Both the position numbers and the translations under genes were made by a program. From PALSA-968 sp964387075 (lineage in GTDB: Bacteria; Bacteroidota; Bacteroidia; B-17B0; Aurantibacillaceae): a stretch of 64,000 bases of DNA. Where the stretch lies: NCBI GenBank assembly GCA_964387075.1, contig CAYLVB010000001.1:1-64000 (forward strand), in the 5' to 3' direction. This document shows positions 16,274-24,680 of the stretch, piece by piece (the stretch's first letter is position 1; each line of letters starts with the position of its first letter). Below the pieces are notes generated by a model. That model searched no databases, had not been told where the DNA came from, and worked only from the letters and a program-made list of their open reading frames with translations.

Positions 16274-16900
16274 ATGCTCCTCCGTATAAATCCCGATAGA
16301 ATTCAAACCGACGACGTGTACCGCGTGGTAAAAGTGCTGCAGGACAACGGCGTGATCATTTACCCTACCGATTCGGTATATGCTATGGCCTGCAGCCTTA
16401 ATTCACCCAAAGGAATTGAAAAGCTGAGCGGCCTCAAAAAAACAACGCCCGATAAACTCAACCTTTCACTTATTTGCTCCGATCTCAGTCACCTGAGCGA
16501 GTACACCAAGCCCATACCCAACGCTGTTTTCCGTATTATGAAAAAGGCTTTGCCGGGCCCTTATACTTTTATTTTGCCGGCCTCGGGCGAGGTGCCCAAA
16601 CTCTTTTTAAAGGCTAACAAGAAGACCATAGGCATTCGCGTGCCTGATAACGGCATCTGCGAAGAGATCGTAAAGCTTTTGGGCTGCCCCTTGGTCTCCA
16701 CCTCTCTCCACAATCTCGACGACCAGGTGGTCGATTATTTCACAGATCCTGAGGAAATCCATCTTCAATATTCAGATGAAGTGGACGCGGTCGTAGACGG
16801 CGGCCACGGCAACATTTACCCCACCACGGTCATCGATTTTACGGGTGAAGAACCTCAGATCATTCGCGGGGGTCTGGGTTCCCTCTCCATACTAGATTAG
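16274..16900 (+). CDS. L-threonylcarbamoyladenylate synthase family protein (YciO/TsaC)
   Basis: A 208-residue YrdC-domain protein. The N-terminal VVKVLQDNGVIIYPTDSVYAMACS and the KKALPGPYTFILPAS and KKTIGIRVPDN segments are typical of the YciO/TsaC group, which makes threonylcarbamoyl-AMP for the t6A37 modification of tRNA. The length fits YciO or TsaC, not the longer Sua5 with its extra domain. Whether this copy is the main t6A enzyme or a YciO-like paralogue cannot be told here. It follows mazF by 3 nt. Confidence 0.85.
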   Translation: MLLRINPDRIQTDDVYRVVKVLQDNGVIIYPTDSVYAMACSLNSPKGIEKLSGLKKTTPDKLNLSLICSDLSHLSEYTKPIPNAVFRIMKKALPGPYTFILPASGEVPKLFLKANKKTIGIRVPDNGICEEIVKLLGCPLVSTSLHNLDDQVVDYFTDPEEIHLQYSDEVDAVVDGGHGNIYPTTVIDFTGEEPQIIRGGLGSLSILD

Positions 16901-16913
16901 TTGTCGTGAGGTT

Positions 16914-16956
16914 CTGCCCCGCGGGGAGATGCCGCCATGGCGGGGAAAGGGGGCAG
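16914..16956. other. GC-rich nested hairpin after the TsaC/YciO gene
   Basis: CTGCCCC (16914-16920) pairs with GGGGCAG (16950-16956), and inside lies the perfect 12-bp palindrome CCGCCATGGCGG (16932-16943). It lies 14 nt after the stop codon. There is no T tract, so it may be a 3'-end protecting stem or a remnant of a palindromic element. Confidence 0.5.
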
Positions 16957-17039
16957 CGATATTAACATTTACCGAAACCTGTTAAAAACATATTTCCCAA
17001 AAACGTAACCTTTTGGGCCGTCTATGCGTTAAACTAATA

Positions 17040-17170
17040 ATTGAAAGAGGGGATGAGACCGGCACAGCGATGGGCCGGTCAAGTGAGTTAAGCCGCTAAT
17101 CTTTTGGGATAGATTTTTTCAATCAGCGACTTAACGGGAAGCCTCCACCAAAGGGTGGGGGCTTTTCTTT
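17040..17170 (+). ncRNA. Candidate structured small RNA with intrinsic terminator
   Basis: Three stems occur in a row in a gene-free stretch of about 320 nt (16901-17220). Stem 1: GACCGGC (17057-17063) with GCCGGTC (17074-17080). Stem 2: GTTAAG plus CGCT (17087-17097) with AGCG plus CTTAAC (17125-17135), with an inner AATC/GATT pair. Stem 3 is an intrinsic terminator (17140-17163, then TTTTCTTT). The next gene has its own TACCTTTG box after the terminator, so this looks like an independent RNA and not just a leader. It does not match an RNA family I recognise; no consensus promoter is evident upstream. Confidence 0.5.
17139..17170 (+). terminator. Intrinsic terminator of the candidate RNA
   Basis: AGCCTCCACC (17140-17149), loop AAAG, GGTGGGGGCT (17154-17163; one G-U pair), followed by a T-rich tail to 17170. 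Confidence 0.8.
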
Positions 17171-17194
17171 GGTATGGCCCGAGCTCAAAAAGAC

Positions 17195-17202
17195 TACCTT
17201 TG
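17195..17202 (+). promoter_or_regulatory. -7 box of the lipoprotein gene at 17221
   Basis: TACCTTTG fits TAnnTTTG, 18 nt before the ATG at 17221 and downstream of the terminator. A TTG at 17169-17171 is 23 nt upstream, at the edge of the usual spacing. Confidence 0.45.
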
Positions 17203-17220
17203 CCCTTAGCATTACCGCGC

Positions 17221-17784
17221 ATGTTAACCCGCTTTATAAATTACTTTGGTCTTGCCTGTGTTGCTGTGGCCCTGCTGTTCTTTGCCTGTAAGCGCAAGGG
17301 CAAACGAAACGCTGAAGCCTGCAACGGTAAGATCAGGCGGGAGGTTAAACTTCTAACAGACCCCGCGGCCGTTTTGGTAGATACAGCAGCCACCTTCACT
17401 ACCATCAGCCAGCTTGGCTCCATCTCGGTGCCTGGTGAGGTGAAAAGAGAGACCGCCCGCATGGAACTGGAAAAAAAGACTTACACCGTAAAATGCCTGG
17501 TTGATAAAGTTGACCGTGAGAGGGATGGAGATTATCACCTTCGTTTAAAATTGGAAGATGATTACTTGATCGCCGAAGCCGCCAACCCGGAATGCGATTA
17601 TGCCTCCGGGTCTGCTTATATTTCCAATTTCAAGGCTGTATATGATTTTGTGAAGGCCAACGAACTTGAGGGAAAAGAGATATTCATTACCGGGGTTGCC
17701 TTTGTGGATGTGGATCATGGATACAGGCGTAAGCAGGCCAGGAATAACCTGGAGCTCCACCCGATCCTGAAGATCCATTTTTAA
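17221..17784 (+). CDS. Lipoprotein of unknown function
   Basis: A 187-residue protein with a signal peptide and lipobox ending LLFFAC (Cys 24), then a basic stretch (KRKGKRNAEACNGKIRRE). The C-terminal end GVAFVDVDHGYRRKQARNNLELHPILKI resembles the HG...N(N/G)(L/I)ELHP ending seen in a widespread family of small exported proteins of unknown function. The ATG at 17221 gives the signal peptide; the frame is open back to 17155, across the terminator, which is rejected. It converges with the SIMPL gene, 4 nt apart. Confidence 0.72.
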   Translation: MLTRFINYFGLACVAVALLFFACKRKGKRNAEACNGKIRREVKLLTDPAAVLVDTAATFTTISQLGSISVPGEVKRETARMELEKKTYTVKCLVDKVDRERDGDYHLRLKLEDDYLIAEAANPECDYASGSAYISNFKAVYDFVKANELEGKEIFITGVAFVDVDHGYRRKQARNNLELHPILKIHF

Positions 17785-17788
17785 AAGA

Positions 17789-18544
17789 TCATTTGATCCG
17801 GTAAACCACTTTCATTTCAGCTCTCAGCTTGATATTGCGCGGCGAAACAGCGGGCTCGTTGGAGGGGGCTATGTCATCTACCGTGTTGGCCGACCTCTCG
17901 GCCGCCGATCCACAATAGTAACCATAAGGATAATACCCATAATTCTCAGCCTGGCGACTGCCTCCATCCGTTATGCAAACTACCTCGCCTAATTGCGCTC
18001 CAACGGCAGCCAACAGTTTGGTTGCTTTTTCGCGGGTTATCTTCAGGGCCTTTTCACGCAGTTCATCATTGTACTTTTCTTTTTGACTCGAGGAAAAACT
18101 GCTCAGGTAAGCGTGGGTTACGTTGATCCCTTCTTTGTTTTCCATCAGTTTGTCCATCTGCCCTGTATTGCTCAGCTTGATGCGATACGTGCCGGTGGCC
18201 ATCACATCCCCGCTCTTGCGGTAATAGCCATAATCATATCCGTAGTAATAGTTGTAACTATAAGCGGTAAGATTATCCAGCTTCAGGTCGCTCTTTTTGA
18301 TGCCAACGCCCAGGGCTCTTTCCACCAGTTTCTTTTCCATTTCATCGAGAGTGATCTTCTTGCCGGCCTTTTTGTATTCCTGGAGGGTAAGGGTAAAGTA
18401 AACTTCATCGGGCTCAACTTCCTTTTCGGCAATGCCGCTTACTTCTATGGTCCTTTCTTTCTCCGGAAGACTTTGTACCCGGTTGCAGCTTGCGAGTAAA
18501 GCGGTCAACGCGATGCCGCTCAGTACTAATTTGGTGATTTTCAT
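17789..18544 (-). CDS. SIMPL (DUF541) domain lipoprotein
   Basis: A 251-residue lipoprotein (signal peptide with lipobox LLASC, Cys 20). The rest is a SIMPL/DUF541 domain: TIEVSGIAEKEVEPDEVYFTLTL at the start, the conserved DELREKALKITREKATKLLAAVGAQLGEV helix and a C-terminal VVYRI strand. Two Tyr/Gly-rich inserts (NYYYGYDYGYY; NYGYYPYGYY) stand out. The family makes oligomeric periplasmic assemblies; its function is not settled. Upstream (18545-18734) there is only a phosphatase remnant. Confidence 0.85.
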   Translation of the reverse strand: MKITKLVLSGIALTALLASCNRVQSLPEKERTIEVSGIAEKEVEPDEVYFTLTLQEYKKAGKKITLDEMEKKLVERALGVGIKKSDLKLDNLTAYSYNYYYGYDYGYYRKSGDVMATGTYRIKLSNTGQMDKLMENKEGINVTHAYLSSFSSSQKEKYNDELREKALKITREKATKLLAAVGAQLGEVVCITDGGSRQAENYGYYPYGYYCGSAAERSANTVDDIAPSNEPAVSPRNIKLRAEMKVVYRIK

Positions 18545-18631
18545 TGGTGGGTTTTAGAATTGGGATGAGCAGGAAGACCCGATTCCATAAAAATGAGCAC
18601 CAATACGTGTTAATGAAATGTTAAAGTCCGA

Positions 18632-18670
18632 TCACACTTTAATGCCGATAACTAGAACGTCATCGATCGC
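18632..18670 (-). pseudogene. Remnant of a SpoIIE phosphatase 3' end
   Basis: On the minus strand this reads AIDDVLVIGIKV and a stop. The neighbouring phosphatase ends QVDDVLVIGIKV and a stop, so 10 of 12 residues agree, while most of these codons differ at the third base. That pattern points to an old coding duplicate under former selection and not a recent copy. The frame upstream of it does not continue the phosphatase. A 10-bp inverted repeat (18663-18672 and 18716-18725) brackets the break. Confidence 0.6.
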
Positions 18671-18734
18671 GAGGTTTGGAGAAGAAATAACGAAAAGACT
18701 ATGATGGAATCTCAGTCGCGATCGACGACTTAGG

Positions 18735-21257
18735 TCATACTTTTATCCCAATTACCAGAACGTCGTCAACCTGTTCTAAGGTGCCTTTCCAGTCGGCAAA
18801 TACCTTATTTAGTTTTTTCTTCTGCTCAGGCATAGGCAGATCCTGCATGCCCACCAGGACCTCCTGCAGTTGCTTGTATTTGAATTTTTTTCCTTTCTCA
18901 CCGCCAAACTGGTCAGCAAAACCGTCGGTGAAGATATATAACGAATCGTCTTTCTGTAATTCGATGGTGTGGTTGGTGAAAGCGATATTGGCTCCGCGCG
19001 AATAGCTGATGGGGCGTTTGTCGGGATTATACACAATACATGCTCCATTTCGTATGATCCAGAGCGGGTTGTTGGCGCCGGCCCATTCTACTTTAATGCT
19101 TCCATCTGCCGCCGTTTCGCGGAAGCTGAGCAGGGAAATATCCATCCCGTCGTTGGCGCCGCTCTCAGCGTCACTCTGCTTCAGGGATCGGATCACCATG
19201 CTGCGTAATTTATCGAGAATAAGCCCCGGTCGTGTCAATAAACGTTCGTTCACAATTTCCCCGAGGAACGAGTTGCCGATCATGCTCATAAAAGCGCCCG
19301 GAACGCCGTGTCCCGTGCAGTCTACGGCCGCTATAAGCCTCTTTCCATTCTTCTCCGCGAACCAGAAAAAATCTCCGCTCACAATATCCCTGGGCTGAAA
19401 AAAGATGAAAGACTCCGGGAATAATTTCTGGCGCAGTTCGGCCGAAGGAAGCAGGGCCTGCTGTATCCGTTTGGCGTAATTGATACTGTCGGTGATATCC
19501 TTGTTCTTTTCTTCAAGTTGTTCTTTTTGTTTTACAACCTCCGCCGTACGCGCTACTACTTTTTGTTCCACCTCCTCGTAAGTGAGGGCGTTCTCTAAAG
19601 CGATGTTCACGAACACAGCCAGGTTCTTGATCACGTTCAGGTGAAACGGCGTATAAGCGTTCTTCACGAAACTCTGGATGGTGATCACACCCACTCTCTT
19701 TCCTTTCTTGTCGATCAAAGGAAGATACATGATCGACATCGGCAGTTCCCCCACAATGGCGCCGTACGCGTAGAGTTCGGGAATATATTTCTTGAATTCT
19801 ACCGGCAGATCGTTAATGAAGATATCCTTACCTTCGTTGAAGCAAACGGTGGCCAGGCGTGTTTTGTCTTCCAGCGGGATGTGAAAAGGAGGGAGGTTCT
19901 CATTTTTTTCGATGGCCCCGGGAAAATCAAGCCTGTTCTCGGCCGGGTTATGCATACCGATGAAGAACACCGACGCGTCCATCAGCTTGTTCAGGTTGGC
20001 GTAGGTGGTGCTGATGATCTTCTCTACGGTGAGGCAGGAAGTGATCTGCTGGCCGATCTCGCTCAATAGTTTTAAGTTCTCGTAGGTTTGCTCGATCTCT
20101 TCTTTTTGTTTCACTACCTCCACGGTACGCTCTTTAACTTTTTGTTCCACCGATTCGTAGATCAGTGCGTTCTCAAGCGCGATTGAGGTGAATACCGCCA
20201 GGTTGCGCACAATGCTCAAATGATAACCCGTATAGGCGCCCTTCTGGAAGCTTTGTATGGTGAGCACACCCATCCCTCTTCCGTCCTTATACATCAGTGG
20301 GTACCAAATAGAAGATTCGGGCATCTCACCGGCTATAGGCCTTGGCGGAATGCCGCCCGGAATGTAATTGTAATATTCTTTCAGGTAATCATTCACAAAT
20401 ACCTGTTCCTTGTTCTTGAAACACCACACGGGCAGGCGTTCGTCTTCGGTAAGATCATAATGTGCAAAGCCAATGGTCTTTCCCTTTTCCTTTCCCATCG
20501 GGTACTCTAGTCTTTTTGTAGCCGGATTGTGAATGCCGATCCAGAACGAAGAAGCGTCCATCAGTTTGTTGATGTTCTCGTAGGTGGTCTCAATGATCTT
20601 TTCTACCGTTAAACAAGAGGTGATCTGTTTCCCGATGTCGCTAAGTAGTTTTACGTTATTATAGCTGTGTTCTATCTGTTCTTTTTGTCTTACAACCTCG
20701 GCCGTGCGCAGCTTTACTTCTTCCTCCATGTTCTGGTAGAGTTGCGCACGCTCTAAAGCGCCGGCAATGGAAGCCTCCAGCCCGCGTAAAATGTCAAGAT
20801 GATGATCGCTATATGCGTTCTTGGAAAAACTTTGTACGGTAATAACACCTACAGCATGTCCTTTAATGATCAGGGGTAAGTACAATACCGACTCCGGCTG
20901 CTCGCCTGCGATAGGCTTAGGCACTTCCCTTCCCGGAAAATACTTCGGATAATCACGCGCCATATCGTTGATCACGATCTCCTTGCGCTTAAGATAGCAC
21001 CAGACCGAAAGACGGCCCGCGTCATCCAGCGAATCAAAGTTCAAAGGAAGTTTCTCTCCTTTTTCCATGTCGCCCGGAAAAGCCAGTTCGTTGGTGCCCG
21101 GTTTGTGGATGCCAATGGCAAATACGGAGGCGTCCATCAATTCATTCACGCTCACGTATACCTTTTCAATGATCTCCTCCACGCTGAGCATGGAAGAGAT
21201 CTCGCGAATGATCTCGCTCAATAACTTCGTGGTATGAACGGAGGTGTCCTGCTGCAT
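18735..21257 (-). CDS. Triple-GAF SpoIIE-type serine phosphatase
   Basis: An 840-residue soluble signalling protein. Three GAF domains follow one another (about residues 10-190, 200-380, 390-570); each starts with a LLS(E/D)IG or similar helix and VEKIIxTxYxNxNxLMDAS and ends with ENALxYExVEQKVxxRTxEVV. A coiled coil with DITDSINYAKRIQQALLP leads to a PP2C-like SpoIIE domain (about 610-838) with the metal-binding residues in RDIVSGDFFWF, DCTGHGVPGAFMS, DGMDISLL and FTDGFADQFGG. GAF ligands are unknown. It probably reverses phosphorylation of an anti-sigma-antagonist-like protein. Confidence 0.9.
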   Translation of the reverse strand: MQQDTSVHTTKLLSEIIREISSMLSVEEIIEKVYVSVNELMDASVFAIGIHKPGTNELAFPGDMEKGEKLPLNFDSLDDAGRLSVWCYLKRKEIVINDMARDYPKYFPGREVPKPIAGEQPESVLYLPLIIKGHAVGVITVQSFSKNAYSDHHLDILRGLEASIAGALERAQLYQNMEEEVKLRTAEVVRQKEQIEHSYNNVKLLSDIGKQITSCLTVEKIIETTYENINKLMDASSFWIGIHNPATKRLEYPMGKEKGKTIGFAHYDLTEDERLPVWCFKNKEQVFVNDYLKEYYNYIPGGIPPRPIAGEMPESSIWYPLMYKDGRGMGVLTIQSFQKGAYTGYHLSIVRNLAVFTSIALENALIYESVEQKVKERTVEVVKQKEEIEQTYENLKLLSEIGQQITSCLTVEKIISTTYANLNKLMDASVFFIGMHNPAENRLDFPGAIEKNENLPPFHIPLEDKTRLATVCFNEGKDIFINDLPVEFKKYIPELYAYGAIVGELPMSIMYLPLIDKKGKRVGVITIQSFVKNAYTPFHLNVIKNLAVFVNIALENALTYEEVEQKVVARTAEVVKQKEQLEEKNKDITDSINYAKRIQQALLPSAELRQKLFPESFIFFQPRDIVSGDFFWFAEKNGKRLIAAVDCTGHGVPGAFMSMIGNSFLGEIVNERLLTRPGLILDKLRSMVIRSLKQSDAESGANDGMDISLLSFRETAADGSIKVEWAGANNPLWIIRNGACIVYNPDKRPISYSRGANIAFTNHTIELQKDDSLYIFTDGFADQFGGEKGKKFKYKQLQEVLVGMQDLPMPEQKKKLNKVFADWKGTLEQVDDVLVIGIKV

Positions 21258-21306
21258 GAAGCTCTAAATATAGGAAAAAGCCGCAAAACAGCCCTTATGT
21301 ATTAGG

Positions 21307-21369
21307 TATTTCGGGTTTCGGGTTGAGAGCAGCCGTTGGGGGTTATTAAACCCGAAATAAATAACCCAA
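21307..21369. repeat. 12-bp inverted repeat between ccmF and the phosphatase gene
   Basis: TATTTCGGGTTT (21307-21318) and AAACCCGAAATA (21358-21369) are perfect complements 39 nt apart. The pair lies just after the ccmF stop and may form the 3' end of the ccm transcript; no T run follows. Confidence 0.5.
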
Positions 21370-21373
21370 AATA

Positions 21374-23947
21374 TCAAACCTTCCGCCGGAGGCGCTGCCA
21401 AACGGCAAAACCGGTGCCCAGGACCATCACCACGCAACCCAGCCAAAGGATGTTGATGTAAGGGAACATATAAGCTTCCATTACGATATAATCCTTTTGG
21501 TTGCTAAAGCGTTCGCTCATCATGATCTCGATAGAACCGTCGTCCGGATTGATCTTCCAGAAGGTGAATTTGAGACCCAGTGCCGGGATAGAATCTGGAA
21601 TAGGATCTACTTCGTTCTTTGAAAGATGGTATTTGGGATAACAGTAATGCACCTTCGTGTCGATATCATACACTTTGAGTACGGCGGTAACGTAAATGGA
21701 GGAATCATTCTTTTCGTATTGTTCGCGGCTCATATTGGTCTTTAACGAGTCTACCACTACAATGGCATTGGTGGCGTAAATAGTGTCGTGCAGGTGAATG
21801 ATGTTGTTCTCGGGTTCGGCATAGCCTTTCTTCGCGGCGCCATCATCCAGTATGGCCGAGGCAATGTGCGTGTAGATATCATGACTAAGGAAATGGCGCG
21901 TATCCGGTTCGGCGGTATTACCCATGCGCTCGTTCATCTGCACGCGCGGAAAAAGAGCGAATTGTTTGGAAAAACCGTTAGCCTCCCTTAGAAAATACTC
22001 CACCTTAAAGTGCATGTTCACCCCGGTTTTTTCTTTTCCGGAATAAGTGACAAAATAAGGACCCATGGGCAGGGTGTCGCCCTCGATGAGGAGGATGCTC
22101 TTTTTGTCGCTGAACTCTTTGCCGAGTGAAGAAACACTTTTTTGCGAGGTGTTCTTAGAGAGTGTAACTTTTTTGGAAGTGGAAATAAGTGCACCGATCA
22201 AAAGCAAAGCGAAACCAATGTGGGCCATGGAAGCGCCCGCGCTTTTTATTTTTCCTTTCAGTATGCGTGCCCAATATTCGGTATTTGCAAATAGAGCGAA
22301 ACAGGAAGTGATCAATAAAGCGGTATACGTAAGATAATTTATTTTCTGGCCGCTATCTGCCTGCGCCCAACTGCCCGAAAAATACAAAGCACCGGCTGCC
22401 ACCGTACCAAAAACAAGTGCCAGCAAGGCCGAAATGCGCAGGCTTTTGTAGAGTTGCTTTTTATCGGTTTGAATGTATTTAAAATGCTGACCAATGGCCA
22501 ATAGCAAAGCGATCACAATTGCGAAAGGGATCTGCCAGGAATTGAATTTGTCGACCGTGAACGGCGCCCGTTTCATATCGAACAGTTTGTTGAAAATAGG
22601 GATGGAGGTAAAAATACTGATGGTTACGGCTGAGAGGAATAAAACAAAGGCTGCGGCAAAAAGCCAGAACTCGCGGCTGTAAATGCTTTCCTCTTTTTCG
22701 TCTTTCGCGAAGCCGAAGAAGTAGCCGGTAAATAAAAAGACCAGGGAAACAACACCCCAGCTGATCAACAGGATGCTCGGCATGATATTAAAACCGAAGA
22801 CCGAAAGGAATACTACGCCCGATGCGCAAAGATAGATGAAAGAAAGATTTTTGTTTTGCTGCAAAAGGTAAATGGCGATAAATACAAAAGCGAGCAAGTA
22901 AAGTAGTAATTGCTTTTGCATGCCCAGGTCGGTGAAGGCGTGCACCGAAGCATTTCCTAAAATGCCGCTACGCGTTAAGAAAGTAGAGTAGAGTACAAGA
23001 ATGAAGGATGACATGCACAGCAAAACAGCCGAGAAAACAGAATTGCCGCGGTTCTTATTCACGATCAGCAAATGCGCTCCGCCAACCAAGGTTAGCCATG
23101 GAACCATCGAGGCATTCTCTACCGGATCCCAGGCCCAGAAACCGCCAAAGCTCAGCGCCTCGTAAGCCCACGCGCCTCCCATCAACACTCCCAAACCCAA
23201 TATCATCACTCCCGTAAAGGTCCAGGGCAAACAAGCCTTCTGCCAACCGTAAAAGTCCTTTTTCCAAAGTCCGGCAATGGCGTAGCAGAATGGAACAACT
23301 GTAAGAGCAAAACCCAGGAAGAGCGTGGGCGGGTGAATGGTCATCCAGTAATTCTGAAGTAAAGGATTTAAACCGCGGCCATCCAGGCGCTCGAGGTAAT
23401 TGGGATTGGCGAAGAGTGGGATGTTGTTGTACTCGGGATTTTCGCGCAGTAAAATAAAAGGATTGCTCCCGATCTTGGTTCCTAGTACGATCACGCCCAG
23501 TATCATGGTTCCGAGGAACACCTGTACCAGTGAAAGGACGCTCATTACGCCCGCTTCATACTGTTTGGTTGTGCGCTGCAGCACAAGTCCAATGAGCGCG
23601 TGCCAAACGGTCCACAACAAAAAGCTGCCTTCCTGTCCTTCCCAAAAGCAGGAGAGGATATAGCGTTTGGGCATGACGTTGTTAGAGTGTTGCCAAACAT
23701 AAGAATACTCGTAATAATGATTGAGCAGCATCCAGAAAAGCGTGATGACAATGCCGAAAACTCCTAAGACGTGCAAACGAAAAGAAAGTCTGCCGAGTTT
23801 CAGCCAGCCGTCGTTCTTGGTTTTCTCTGCTAAGAAATAAGAAACGGCGGCCTGCAAAGAAGCCACCACAGAAAGAACGATGAAGAAATTTCCAAGATTA
23901 CCCGCCCAAAGACGCTCACCTATGTATGTTATTTGCTCAGTTGGCAT
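21374..23947 (-). CDS. ccmF: Cytochrome c maturation heme lyase subunit CcmF
   Basis: An 857-residue inner-membrane protein with many membrane segments. The periplasmic tryptophan-rich WWD motif GGFWAWDPVENASMVPW binds heme, and NPYLERLDGRGLNPLLQNYW plus HPPTLFLGF are typical of CcmF. It transfers heme from CcmE to apocytochrome c. It is longer than E. coli CcmF because of a C-terminal periplasmic region (about 620-830), usual in Bacteroidota. The start overlaps by 1 nt the stop of a 54-codon ORF (TAATG). It is the last gene of the ccmB-C-D-E-F cluster. Confidence 0.93.
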   Translation of the reverse strand: MPTEQITYIGERLWAGNLGNFFIVLSVVASLQAAVSYFLAEKTKNDGWLKLGRLSFRLHVLGVFGIVITLFWMLLNHYYEYSYVWQHSNNVMPKRYILSCFWEGQEGSFLLWTVWHALIGLVLQRTTKQYEAGVMSVLSLVQVFLGTMILGVIVLGTKIGSNPFILLRENPEYNNIPLFANPNYLERLDGRGLNPLLQNYWMTIHPPTLFLGFALTVVPFCYAIAGLWKKDFYGWQKACLPWTFTGVMILGLGVLMGGAWAYEALSFGGFWAWDPVENASMVPWLTLVGGAHLLIVNKNRGNSVFSAVLLCMSSFILVLYSTFLTRSGILGNASVHAFTDLGMQKQLLLYLLAFVFIAIYLLQQNKNLSFIYLCASGVVFLSVFGFNIMPSILLISWGVVSLVFLFTGYFFGFAKDEKEESIYSREFWLFAAAFVLFLSAVTISIFTSIPIFNKLFDMKRAPFTVDKFNSWQIPFAIVIALLLAIGQHFKYIQTDKKQLYKSLRISALLALVFGTVAAGALYFSGSWAQADSGQKINYLTYTALLITSCFALFANTEYWARILKGKIKSAGASMAHIGFALLLIGALISTSKKVTLSKNTSQKSVSSLGKEFSDKKSILLIEGDTLPMGPYFVTYSGKEKTGVNMHFKVEYFLREANGFSKQFALFPRVQMNERMGNTAEPDTRHFLSHDIYTHIASAILDDGAAKKGYAEPENNIIHLHDTIYATNAIVVVDSLKTNMSREQYEKNDSSIYVTAVLKVYDIDTKVHYCYPKYHLSKNEVDPIPDSIPALGLKFTFWKINPDDGSIEIMMSERFSNQKDYIVMEAYMFPYINILWLGCVVMVLGTGFAVWQRLRRKV

Positions 23948-24111
23948 TAAAGTTTTTCAAGAAACTCAGTTAGCAATGGTTTTTTCTGATCTCTTGATTT
24001 CATTTTTGAAACCTGGGAAAATGCAGTTTTAAGATCATCAGTGATCTTCTTGATCTGCTCTTTTTTCAGAGGGCCAGATGCTTTATCCTTTACTTTCAAC
24101 TGGTTTTTCAT
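23947..24111 (-). CDS. Small basic ORF between ccmE and ccmF
   Basis: A 54-codon frame starting MKNQLKVKDKASGPLKKEQ and ending LLTEFLEKL. The ATG lies inside the last 29 nt of ccmE in another frame, and the stop overlaps the ccmF start (TAATG). It is Lys-rich and predicted helical, with no signal or membrane segment. I recognise no family. The tight stop-start coupling on both sides supports translation, but it may only be a coupling device or chance. Confidence 0.45.
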   Translation of the reverse strand: MKNQLKVKDKASGPLKKEQIKKITDDLKTAFSQVSKMKSRDQKKPLLTEFLEKL

Positions 24112-24475
24112 TATTATACTTACTCGGGCATTTCATTAAAATATCTTTGGCGTGAAATTCTTCGCCCTGCATCTTGCCAATGATCACGATCTGCTCGGCG
24201 CGATCGAAATCCTGTGGTTTTGTGCGGTGCAGCACCACTTTTTTCTCCAACCCTTTATTGTCGACGAGATAAAAAGAAAATTCATCGGTATTCACCGCCG
24301 GATTGTAATCGGTTCCTTTTTCTTTATTGCATTTTCCTACAACGTGGTATTCAGTATCAGGATTTGTCCCCGCTTCCTGGAAATCGGCGTAGGTGCTTCC
24401 GCCGCTCATAGTGGCTATCAAAGCGCCAATGGCTACGGCTACAATAACGATGATGGCAATGTGCGTCTTCTTCAT
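24083..24475 (-). CDS. ccmE: Cytochrome c maturation heme chaperone CcmE, CXXXY type
   Basis: A 130-residue protein: N-terminal membrane anchor (IAIIVIVAVAIGALIAT) and a beta-barrel (OB-fold) domain in the periplasm. CcmE holds heme covalently before passing it to CcmF. Instead of the His of E. coli CcmE (HXXXY), this one has C116 in CPSKY (CXXXY), the variant known from some other bacteria and archaea. It follows the CcmD-like gene by 1 nt. Confidence 0.9.
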   Translation of the reverse strand: MKKTHIAIIVIVAVAIGALIATMSGGSTYADFQEAGTNPDTEYHVVGKCNKEKGTDYNPAVNTDEFSFYLVDNKGLEKKVVLHRTKPQDFDRAEQIVIIGKMQGEEFHAKDILMKCPSKYNNEKPVESKG

Positions 24476-24476
24476 T

Positions 24477-24680
24477 TTATTTTTTGTCTTCTAATTTCTT
24501 TAACTTCCTGTCAATGATGATCAAATACGCGGCAAGGCAAAGGAACACAATGCTCAATACCGCTACCACCACATTTATCTTTCCGTTATCACGCATGGCA
24601 TCGGCCATGGCGGGTTGTTCCTGCGCCAGGAAAGTATAGGGAGACAGTATAAGCATAAGGAGGCCGATGAGTTTACGCAT
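24477..24680 (-). CDS. CcmD-like small membrane protein
   Basis: A 67-residue protein with an N-terminal signal-like segment (MRKLIGLLMLILSPYTFLAQ) and a second membrane helix (INVVVAVLSIVFLCLAAYLIIID) followed by a charged RKLKKLEDKK tail. Size, position between ccmC and ccmE, and the helix-basic-tail plan fit the CcmD-like proteins of Bacteroidota, which help release holo-CcmE from CcmC. It overlaps ccmC by 8 nt. Confidence 0.8.
   Translation of the reverse strand: MRKLIGLLMLILSPYTFLAQEQPAMADAMRDNGKINVVVAVLSIVFLCLAAYLIIIDRKLKKLEDKK

Noticed and set aside
17155..17220. Upstream extension of the lipoprotein gene at 17221
   Set aside because: It would start inside the terminator stem and push the signal peptide away from the N-terminus.
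16901..17220. tRNA, tmRNA, SRP RNA or known riboswitch in the gap
   Set aside because: No cloverleaf, CCA end, SRP core or riboswitch core could be recognised; it is left as an unclassified RNA candidate.
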